DNA of 21,134 bases from Clostridia bacterium (GTDB lineage: Bacteria; Bacillota; Clostridia; Oscillospirales; Acutalibacteraceae). Below the pieces are notes generated by a model. The model did not search any database. It had not been told where the DNA came from and saw only the letters and a list, made by a program, of their open reading frames with translations. Position numbers and translations under genes: made by a program. Numbering within the stretch: position 1 is the first letter of the stretch; every line of letters begins with the position of its first letter. The stretch lies in NCBI GenBank assembly GCA_900767025.1, contig CAAFXS010000075.1:1-21134 (forward strand). Reading direction: 5' to 3'. This document shows, piece after piece, positions 13,607 to 19,083 of this stretch.

Positions 13607-13720
13607 AAATTAGGGTTTGTCGCGGTGTTATCGTAGTGGGCGGATATTATCCGCCCGAATTGGCGGGCGACTGATAGTCGCCCCTACGGTTGTTCATAAC
13701 AACCTTACAAACCGGAATTT
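13607..13720. repeat. Nested palindromic intergenic element, 114 bp
   Basis: Imperfect terminal inverted repeats of 14 bp (12 identical) lie at 13607-13620 and 13707-13720. Inside are three hairpins: GGGCGGATA/TATCCGCCC (13638-13646, 13648-13656), GGGCGACT/AGTCGCCC (13665-13672, 13676-13683), and GGTTGTT/AACAACC (13688-13694, 13698-13704). CGTAG (13632) and CTACG (13684) also pair. From memory, GGGCGGAT- and GGGCGACT-type hairpins are very common intergenic repeats in Ruminococcaceae-type genomes. There is no coding capacity. Confidence 0.7.
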
Positions 13721-13739
13721 ATTACAGTAAAATAAGTAA

Positions 13740-13765
13740 AAAGCCACCGTTCAAACGGTGGCTTT
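13740..13765. terminator. Bidirectional terminator between azlD and rrf2
   Basis: AAAGCCACCGTT (13740-13751) and AACGGTGGCTTT (13754-13765) form a stem of 11-12 bp with a tight loop. On the - strand it ends CTTTTTAC, 8 bp past the rrf2 stop; on the + strand it is followed by GGATTTTTTT. It separates the convergent azlCD and sulfur operons. Confidence 0.85.
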
Positions 13766-13773
13766 GGATTTTT

Positions 13774-14172
13774 TTAAAGAAAGTCCGACAGCTGAATGCT
13801 GTCAAAGTATTTATTTGTCATATCGTAAAACTCGTTCCACATTGAAATGGTTTTACAGCTTTCCCTACGGCTGCAAGGCTCTGCGCCGCACTCCAGGCAG
13901 GCAACGGGTGCAAGCTCACCCTCGGTAAGCCTTAATATTTCACCTACGGTATATTCCTCGGGAGGACGGCTCAAGCGGTAACCTCCGCCCTTTCCGTGAA
14001 CACCCTCAACAAGATTGTTTTTTGACAAAGCAGGAACAATACGCTCAAGATATTTTAAGGAAATTTCCTGCCTTTCGGCAACAAGCTTCATAGGGATATA
14101 TCCGTCATCCATATGCTCGGCAAGGTCAATCATTACCCTAAGGGCATATCTTCCTTTTGTTGAAACCATCAT
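13774..14172 (-). CDS. Rrf2 family regulator with four Cys (IscR/CymR-type)
   Basis: The 132-residue protein has an N-terminal winged helix (STKGRYALRVMIDLAEH, then ISLKYLERIVPALSKNNLV and the wing GKGGGYRLSRP) and a C-terminal cysteine cluster: Cys92, Cys95, Cys100 and Cys106 in ACLECGAEPCSRRESCKT. IscR of E. coli binds a [2Fe-2S] cluster with three Cys in the same region; CymR of Bacillus, which controls cysteine genes with CysK, lacks them. This protein looks IscR-like yet sits at the end of a cysteine operon with cysK, so it may sense Fe-S and/or cysteine status. The ATG at 14172 has SD GAGG; it starts 9 bp after iscU. The likely target is the promoter at 18492-18520. Confidence 0.9.
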   Translation of the reverse strand: MMVSTKGRYALRVMIDLAEHMDDGYIPMKLVAERQEISLKYLERIVPALSKNNLVEGVHGKGGGYRLSRPPEEYTVGEILRLTEGELAPVACLECGAEPCSRRESCKTISMWNEFYDMTNKYFDSIQLSDFL

Positions 14173-14181
14173 TTTTATACC

Positions 14182-14613
14182 TCAATCACCGCATTCGGTA
14201 CAGTGCTCGCAGTCGGGGAACTGCTTTTTATCATACTCAATGCCGTTTTTGTCATAATAATCCTGCAATGCCTTTTTGATAGCCTCCTCGGCAAGCACGG
14301 AGCAGTGGAGCTTTTGGGGCGGTAAGCCGTCCAAAGCCTCTGCCACAGCTTTGTTTGTCAGCTCCATAGCCTCGGAAACCGGCTTACCCTTAATCATTTC
14401 CGTTGCCATGGAGCTTGACGCAATGGCACTGCCGCAGCCGAAGGTTTCAAACTTAACATCGGTAATAGTGTCGTTATCAACCTTTAGATATATTTTCATA
14501 ATATCGCCGCAGCGTGCGTTACCCACTTCACCGACGCCGTCTGCGTCATCAATAACGCCCACATTTCTGGGGTTAAGGAAATGGTCCATTACCTTGTCAC
14601 TGTATAATGCCAT
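14182..14613 (-). CDS. iscU: Fe-S cluster assembly scaffold IscU/NifU N-terminal type
   Basis: IscU is the scaffold on which Fe-S clusters are built from sulfur delivered by IscS. The 143-residue product begins MALYSDKVMDHFLNPRNVG and has the three ligand cysteines Cys35 (GNARCGD, with Asp37), Cys60 (FGCGSAIASSSM) and Cys104 (KLHCSVLAEEAIKKAL). It ends with an extra Cys triplet, Cys135/138/141 (DCEHCTECGD), outside the core fold. The frame continues upstream to 14745 through the palindromic element, but the SD (AGAGG) precedes the ATG at 14613 and the family starts there. A 277-bp inverted-repeat element separates it from iscS. Confidence 0.94.
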   Translation of the reverse strand: MALYSDKVMDHFLNPRNVGVIDDADGVGEVGNARCGDIMKIYLKVDNDTITDVKFETFGCGSAIASSSMATEMIKGKPVSEAMELTNKAVAEALDGLPPQKLHCSVLAEEAIKKALQDYYDKNGIEYDKKQFPDCEHCTECGD

Positions 14614-14630
14614 ACTTGATACCTCTTTAC

Positions 14631-14907
14631 TTAAGCAAGCGAAATAAATCCGAATAAGTTTTTTATGAACGGATTTTCCGCTATGCTGTGTTAAAATACT
14701 CGTTAATCCGAAAGGATTAACTGCGTTTTGTGCCTTGCCTATCAAAAAATCCGTTTCATAAAAAATCTGCGACCTAAAACGGAATTGATTTTGTGCAGAT
14801 TTTTGTTTTGAGGACGAAGTTAGGCTGGCGCCTTACAAGGACGAAAAGCGAAAAGATGCCGAAATCAAGCCGTTTTAGGCTTGTTCGGATTTATTTCGCT
14901 TGCTTAA
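14631..14907. mobile_element. MITE-like element with 24-bp terminal inverted repeats
   Basis: Positions 14631-14654 are the exact reverse complement of 14884-14907 (24 bp, starting TTAAGCAAGCGAAATAAATC). TTAC stands directly outside both ends (14627-14630, 14908-14911), a possible 4-bp target duplication. Internal pairings include 14659-14677 with 14745-14764 (one bulge), AAAAATCTGC/GCAGATTTTT (14761-14770, 14795-14804), CCTAAAACGG/CCGTTTTAGG (14773-14782, 14870-14879), and GTTAATCC-GAAA-GGATTAAC (14702-14721), a GNRA-capped hairpin. There is no transposase or convincing ORF. The right arm overlaps the last iscS codons and supplies its TAA. It may be a non-autonomous mobile element or a structured RNA between iscS and iscU. 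Confidence 0.7.
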
Positions 14908-16090
14908 TTACATACTGACGATCGCCGTTTTGAAGGTCACGCCAAACAGGTGACATACTGCGAAGATAGCTAACGGTTTCATCAACGGACTTAATGATAT
15001 AATTAATTTCTTCCTGTGTATTTTCGGGAGAAATAGTCAATCTTAAAGAACCGTGAGCGATTTCGTGGGGTCTGCCGATTGCCAAAAGCACATGGCTGGG
15101 CTCAAGAGAACCCGATGTGCAGGCTGAACCCGAAGATGCATAAACGCCCTTGCTGTCAAGGAGCAAAAGCAGTGATTCACCCTCAATACCCTCAAAGCAA
15201 AAATTAACATTGCCCGGGAGCCTTTTGACCGGATCACCGTTCAGAATACTGTGAGGGATTTTTGACAGTCCTTCAATAAGCCTGTCACGGAGAGCTATCA
15301 TTTTTTCATTATCGGTTTTCATATTATGAACCGACTCTTCAAGCGCCGCCGCCATACCCATGATTGCCGGCAGATTTTCCGTGCCTGCTCTTTTGCCGCG
15401 CTCCTGTGCTCCGCCCTCAATTATATTTGAAAGGACAATACCCTTGCGGGCATAGAGAACGCCAACTCCCTTGGGACCGTGGAATTTGTGTGCGGAAAGT
15501 GAAAGCATATCAATATTCTGCTCTTTCACATTAATACTAAGGTGACCTGCCGCCTGAACGGCATCGGTATGAAATGTCACACCTTTTTCACGGCATATTT
15601 CACCTATTTCAGCAATCGGCTGAATTGTGCCGATTTCGTTGTTTGCATACATTATTGTTACAAGGCAGGTATCGGGTCTTATTGCATTTTTAACCTGTTC
15701 GGATGCAACAATACCGTTTTCCCCTGTTTTAAGTAAGGTTATCTCAAATCCGCTTTTTTCAAGCTTGTTGAGTGTATGCAAAACGGCGTGATGCTCAATA
15801 GCAGAGGAAATAATGTGCTTCTTGCCCTTTTTTTCACCTGCCAGAGCCGCTGAAACAATAGCCTGATTATCCGCTTCACTGCCGCCGGAGGTAAAAATTA
15901 TTTCCCTTGTATCGCAGCCAAGCAAGGAGGCTATTTTTTCCCTTGCTGTTGTAAGAGCCTCCTTTGCTCTTTGCCCCGGTGAATGAAGGCTTGACGCATT
16001 GGCGTAAACCTCATTCATATACGGCAGCATTGCATTTATTGCCGTTTCGCTCATTTTTGTTGTTGCCGCATTGTCGGCATAGATTTGCAT
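14891..16090 (-). CDS. iscS: Cysteine desulfurase (IscS/NifS, class V aminotransferase fold)
   Basis: This PLP enzyme removes sulfur from cysteine as a protein persulfide and hands it to IscU. Seen: N-terminal YADNAATTKM, GSEADNQAI, IEHHAVLHTL, PLP-binding Lys202 in SAHKFHGPKG, and the flexible active-site loop with Cys324 (SSGSACTSGSLEPSHVL; numbering from the chosen start). The longest frame begins at GTG 16099; ATG 16090 is preferred because AAGGTG lies 6 nt before it. The tail after LRSMSP (about 20 residues, ending VIKQAK) is longer than in many homologues, and its last four codons and stop lie in the terminal repeat of the 14631-14907 element. The gene lies 24 bp after cysK. Confidence 0.94.
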   Translation of the reverse strand: MQIYADNAATTKMSETAINAMLPYMNEVYANASSLHSPGQRAKEALTTAREKIASLLGCDTREIIFTSGGSEADNQAIVSAALAGEKKGKKHIISSAIEHHAVLHTLNKLEKSGFEITLLKTGENGIVASEQVKNAIRPDTCLVTIMYANNEIGTIQPIAEIGEICREKGVTFHTDAVQAAGHLSINVKEQNIDMLSLSAHKFHGPKGVGVLYARKGIVLSNIIEGGAQERGKRAGTENLPAIMGMAAALEESVHNMKTDNEKMIALRDRLIEGLSKIPHSILNGDPVKRLPGNVNFCFEGIEGESLLLLLDSKGVYASSGSACTSGSLEPSHVLLAIGRPHEIAHGSLRLTISPENTQEEINYIIKSVDETVSYLRSMSPVWRDLQNGDRQYVIKQAK

Positions 16091-16114
16091 ATCCTTCACC
16101 TTGATAGTAATTTA

Positions 16115-17044
16115 TTATTCCGCAAAAAGCGGTGTTGACAGATATCTGTCACCTGTATCGGGAAGAAGAGCAACTATTGTTTTGCCCTCATTCTCCGGTC
16201 TTTTTGCAAGCTCTATTGCCGCATACACTGCGGCGCCTGAGGAAATTCCCACAAGAACGCCCTCTTTTTTACCTATTAGTCTGCCTGTTTCAAATGCATC
16301 ATCATTTTCAACGGCAATAATTTCATCATAAATCTTTGTGTTCAAAACATCGGGAACAAAGCCTGCGCCGATACCCTGAATTTTATGTGCACCTGCAACG
16401 CCTGTTGAAAGCACGGCTGATGATGCAGGCTCAACTGCCACTATTTTAACAGACGGTTTCTTTGATTTAAGATACTCGCCCACTCCTGTAACGGTACCGC
16501 CTGTGCCTACACCGGCAACAAAAATATCAACCTCACCGTCGGTATCCTCAAAAATCTCGGGTCCTGTGGTTTCCCTGTGAGCCTTGGGGTTAGCAGGGTT
16601 TACAAACTGACCGGGAATAAAGCTGTTGGGGATTTCCGCCGCAAGCTCATCTGCCTTGGCGATTGCACCCTTCATACCCTTTGCACCCTCGGTGAGTACA
16701 AGCTCTGCGCCGTATGCCTTCATAAGTTGACGGCGTTCTACTGACATTGTTTCCGGCATTACAATAATTATGCGGTAGCCCCTTGCCGCTGCAACAGCCG
16801 CAAGACCGATACCGGTATTGCCCGATGTGGGTTCAATAATAACCGAATCAGGTTTAAGCTTTCCCGATGCCTCGGCATCATCAATCATTGCCTTTGCAAT
16901 ACGGTCCTTAACCGAGCCTGCCGGATTGAAATATTCCAGCTTTGCAAGAACATGAGCCTTAAGACCAAGCTCCTTTTCAATATGTGTCAACTCCAAAAGC
17001 GGAGTTTTTCCTATAAGCTTATCTGCAGATGTGTAAATAGCCAT
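16115..17044 (-). CDS. cysK: O-acetylserine sulfhydrylase (cysteine synthase A)
   Basis: CysK makes cysteine from O-acetylserine and sulfide. The 309-residue PLP enzyme has the PLP Lys46 in FNPAGSVKDRIAKAM, the substrate loop EPTSGNTGIGLA (about 71-82), and the glycine-rich phosphate loop GVGTGGTVTGVGEYL. The length is normal. In Bacillus, CysK is also the partner of the Rrf2 regulator CymR; a similar pairing with the Rrf2 protein encoded at 13774-14172 is conceivable. The ATG at 17044 is 3 bp after the metY stop, with SD GGAGGG inside metY. No serine acetyltransferase gene is in the window. Confidence 0.96.
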   Translation of the reverse strand: MAIYTSADKLIGKTPLLELTHIEKELGLKAHVLAKLEYFNPAGSVKDRIAKAMIDDAEASGKLKPDSVIIEPTSGNTGIGLAAVAAARGYRIIIVMPETMSVERRQLMKAYGAELVLTEGAKGMKGAIAKADELAAEIPNSFIPGQFVNPANPKAHRETTGPEIFEDTDGEVDIFVAGVGTGGTVTGVGEYLKSKKPSVKIVAVEPASSAVLSTGVAGAHKIQGIGAGFVPDVLNTKIYDEIIAVENDDAFETGRLIGKKEGVLVGISSGAAVYAAIELAKRPENEGKTIVALLPDTGDRYLSTPLFAE

Positions 17045-17047
17045 TTC

Positions 17048-18337
17048 TCAGCCCTCCTCTACGGCGTCAAAGCCGTGTTGTAAATCGTCAAGTATATCGT
17101 CAATATGCTCCGTGCCTATGGACAAACGGATTGTGTTTGGTTTAATTCCCTGTTCTGAAAGCTCACTTTCGGTAAGCTGACTGTGGGTGGTTGTTGCCGG
17201 ATGAATAACAAGGCTCTTAACATTTGCAACATTTGCCAAAAGTGAAAAAATCTGAAGATTGTCAATAAACCTGTGAGCCTCTTCTACTCCGCCCTTAATT
17301 TCAAAGGTGAATATGGATGCACCGCCGTTGGGGAAATATTTTTCATAAAGCTTATGGTCGGGGTGGTCCGGTAATGACGGATGATTTACATTCTCAACCA
17401 ACGGATGATTTGAAAGAAATTCCACAACCTTTTTGGTATTCTCTGCGTGGCGTTCAAGCCTGAGTGAAAGGGTTTCAACACCCTGAAGCAGAAGAAATGC
17501 GGCAAAGGGAGAAATTGTTGCACCTGTATCACGCAAAAGAATTGCACGGATATAGGTAACAAATGCCGCAGGTCCTGCCGCATCGGTGAAAGAAACACCG
17601 TGATAGCTTGGATTAGGAGAGGCGATTGCCGGGTAATTACCCGACCTTGCCCAGTCAAAATTACCCGAATCAACAATGATACCGCCTAAGGTAGTGCCGT
17701 GACCGCCGATGAACTTTGTTGCCGAGTGAACAACAATATCGGCACCGTGCTCAATAGGTCTGATTAAATACGGAGTGCCGAAGGTGTTGTCAACCACCAG
17801 CGGTAAGCCGTGCTTATGAGCAAGCTCTGCCAAAGCGTCAATATCGGGAATATCGCTGTTGGGATTGCCGAGAGTTTCAATATAAATTGCTCTTGTGTTA
17901 TCCTGTATAGCCTCCTCAACCTCTGCAAGATTGTGGATATCCACAAAGGAGGCGGTAATGCCAAAATTCGGCAATGTGTGTGCTAAAAGATTGTAGCTGC
18001 CGCCGTAAATGGTTTTCTGTGCAACAATGTGACCGCCGTTTTGAGCAAGTGCCTCGATTGTGTAGGTTATAGCCGCAGCACCTGATGCCAAAGCCAAGGC
18101 GGCAACACCGCCCTCAAGAGCGGCTATTCTTTTTTCAAGCACATCCTGAGTTGAGTTGGTAAGCCTGCCGTAAATGTTGCCTGCGTCCTGCAAGCCAAAG
18201 CGAGCCGCTGCATGTTCGCAGTTGTGAAAAACATAAGATGTTGTGGCATAAATAGGAACTGCCCTTGCGTCAGTGGCAATATCGGGAGTTTCCTGGCCGG
18301 TGTGTAGCTGAAGTGTTTCAAATTTATAGTTAGACAT
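17048..18337 (-). CDS. metY: O-acetylhomoserine sulfhydrylase (aminocarboxypropyltransferase)
   Basis: This PLP enzyme of the Cys/Met metabolism family makes homocysteine from O-acetylhomoserine and sulfide. The 429-residue length, FETLQLHTGQETPD start, IYATTSYVFHNCEHAAARF, and PLP Lys208 in VVHSATKFIGGHGTT fit O-acetylhomoserine sulfhydrylases rather than the shorter (about 380-400) MetB/MetC lyases. The ATG at 18337 follows AAAGGAAA; that SD can pair with an 11-nt complement inside the upstream leader ORF (18406-18417), suggesting translational control. It is the first enzyme gene of the metY-cysK-iscS-iscU-rrf2 operon. The symbol could also be cysD in other naming systems. Confidence 0.93.
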   Translation of the reverse strand: MSNYKFETLQLHTGQETPDIATDARAVPIYATTSYVFHNCEHAAARFGLQDAGNIYGRLTNSTQDVLEKRIAALEGGVAALALASGAAAITYTIEALAQNGGHIVAQKTIYGGSYNLLAHTLPNFGITASFVDIHNLAEVEEAIQDNTRAIYIETLGNPNSDIPDIDALAELAHKHGLPLVVDNTFGTPYLIRPIEHGADIVVHSATKFIGGHGTTLGGIIVDSGNFDWARSGNYPAIASPNPSYHGVSFTDAAGPAAFVTYIRAILLRDTGATISPFAAFLLLQGVETLSLRLERHAENTKKVVEFLSNHPLVENVNHPSLPDHPDHKLYEKYFPNGGASIFTFEIKGGVEEAHRFIDNLQIFSLLANVANVKSLVIHPATTTHSQLTESELSEQGIKPNTIRLSIGTEHIDDILDDLQHGFDAVEEG

Positions 18338-18343
18338 AATTAT

Positions 18344-18417
18344 ATTTCCTTTCGTTATTGAATGTTATTTTGATGAATAAAAATTACAACATCGCCACAT
18401 TCGTCCGAAACGGAAAT
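18344..18417 (-). promoter_or_regulatory. Predicted metY SD-sequestering stem
   Basis: In the mRNA, AUUUCCGUUUCG (18417 to 18406) can pair with CGAAAGGAAAU (18354 to 18344), 11 bp with one bulged G. The second arm contains the metY SD. The first arm lies within the leader ORF, 14 nt before its tandem Cys codons. A nested hairpin (AUGUU...AUUUU with AAAAU-AACAU, about 18392-18362) fills the loop. A small competing hairpin UCCG-UUU-CGGA (18414-18404) overlaps the anti-SD arm. Base pairing is read from sequence; folding energies were not computed. Confidence 0.5.
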
Positions 18418-18451
18418 TTGCTCTTACAAGTCTTTCAAAATAATTGTTCAT
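18365..18451 (-). CDS. 28-residue leader peptide with tandem cysteines
   Basis: This small ORF starts at ATG 18451, 8 nt after AAGGTGG, and ends at TAA 18365-18367, 27 bp before metY. The peptide starts MNNYFERLVRANF and ends RMWRCCNFYSSK: basic and aromatic with adjacent Cys codons (UGU UGU) at residues 21-22. It lies wholly in the leader of a cysteine/homocysteine operon, about 35 nt from the predicted transcript start. Cysteine-rich leader peptides controlling sulfur genes are known in mycobacteria; this one is unlike those in sequence. Inference: ribosome pausing at the Cys codons opens the metY SD when cysteinyl-tRNA is scarce. It is too short for ordinary gene finders. Confidence 0.65.
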   Translation of the reverse strand: MNNYFERLVRANFRFGRMWRCCNFYSSK

Positions 18452-18469
18452 TGTGTCAACCACCTTTTT

Positions 18470-18484
18470 ACCTACTTGTTAGGT
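18470..18484. promoter_or_regulatory. Operator-like dyad at the transcript start of the sulfur operon
   Basis: ACCTA-CTTGT-TAGGT is a perfect 5+5 dyad at 18470-18484, right at the predicted start of transcription (about 18485). It shares the TTTACCTAC...TTGT...TAGGT pattern with the dyad at 18503-18529. It is a probable repressor site; the Rrf2 protein encoded at the operon's end is the obvious candidate. Confidence 0.55.
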
Positions 18485-18491
18485 TGGTAAC

Positions 18492-18520
18492 ATAATAACA
18501 CTATTTACCTACCTTGTCAA
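18492..18520 (-). promoter_or_regulatory. Promoter of the metY-cysK-iscS-iscU-rrf2 operon
   Basis: On the - strand TTGACA (18515-18520) and TATTAT (18492-18497) are separated by 17 bp. The -35 box sits inside one dyad and the start abuts another, an architecture that suits repression. Confidence 0.75.
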
Positions 18521-18529
18521 TAGGTAAAT
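18503..18529. promoter_or_regulatory. Operator-like dyad around the -35 box
   Basis: ATTTACCTA (18503-18511) and TAGGTAAAT (18521-18529) form a perfect 9+9 inverted repeat whose 9-bp centre holds most of the -35 box TTGACA. Its right edge reaches a candidate -35 (TTGAAA, 18529-18534) for the divergent superoxide dismutase gene, followed 17 bp later by a weak TTTTAT at 18552-18557. One bound regulator could therefore affect both directions. Confidence 0.6.
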
Positions 18530-18599
18530 TGAAAAATATGTAAATTTTTTCTTTTATCAATTTATGCCTCTCGTAAATAGTATGTTACGGAGGGATAAA

Positions 18600-19076
18600 A
18601 TGTATAACACAGATTTAGCACTTTCTGCCCTGCTGACAAAAAATCCTGACGGCGAGGCAAAAATAAAAGGAGCCGCTGAATATCCTAATATCAACGGCTC
18701 GGTAAAATTCTATCAGACCGCCAACGGCGTGATTGTTTATGCGGTAATCAGCGGACTTCCCAAAGCAGAAGAAAAATGCAGCTTTATGGGCTTTCATATT
18801 CATCAGGGCGAAAGCTGTTCAGGAAATGCCGACGACCCCTTTGCAGACGCCAAGGGTCATTACAACCCCGAAAACACCAAGCACCCTGACCACGCTGGCG
18901 ATATGCCTGCGCTTATGAACTGCGACGGCAGGGCTTTGTCACTGTTTCTTACAAAACGCTTTTCTGTTCAAGAGATTAAAGGGAAAACCGTTATTATCCA
19001 CAATATGCCCGATGATTTCACATCACAGCCCTCGGGTAATTCCGGGATGAAAATCGCCTGCGGAAAAATAGTGTAA
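18600..19076 (+). CDS. sodC: Cu/Zn superoxide dismutase family protein, no signal peptide
   Basis: SodC-type enzymes convert superoxide to peroxide and oxygen. The 158-residue product keeps the metal ligands: Cu ligands His66 and His68 (GFHIHQG), bridging His87 (KGHYNP) and His134 (VIIHNMPDD); Zn ligands His95, His98 and Asp101 (TKHPDHAGD). Cys73 and Cys154 match the structural disulfide. The zinc loop is short, and the active-site Arg before IACG is Lys151 (GMKIACG). No secretion signal is present, unlike most bacterial SodC. The open frame starts at 18564, but GGAGGG lies 6 nt before the ATG at 18600. It is divergent from the sulfur operon and convergent with the next gene at 7 bp spacing. 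Confidence 0.9.
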   Translation: MYNTDLALSALLTKNPDGEAKIKGAAEYPNINGSVKFYQTANGVIVYAVISGLPKAEEKCSFMGFHIHQGESCSGNADDPFADAKGHYNPENTKHPDHAGDMPALMNCDGRALSLFLTKRFSVQEIKGKTVIIHNMPDDFTSQPSGNSGMKIACGKIV

Positions 19077-19083
19077 TTATCCT

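Noticed and set aside
14614..14745. 44-residue N-terminal extension of iscU
   Set aside because: It translates the inverted-repeat element, begins at TTG without an SD, and the family start MALYSDKVMDHF has a good SD at 14613.
18338..18490. SAM riboswitch or T-box before metY
   Set aside because: The leader is about 150 nt and lacks a recognisable T-box sequence, S-box core or terminator/antiterminator pair; a short Cys-codon ORF explains the space better.
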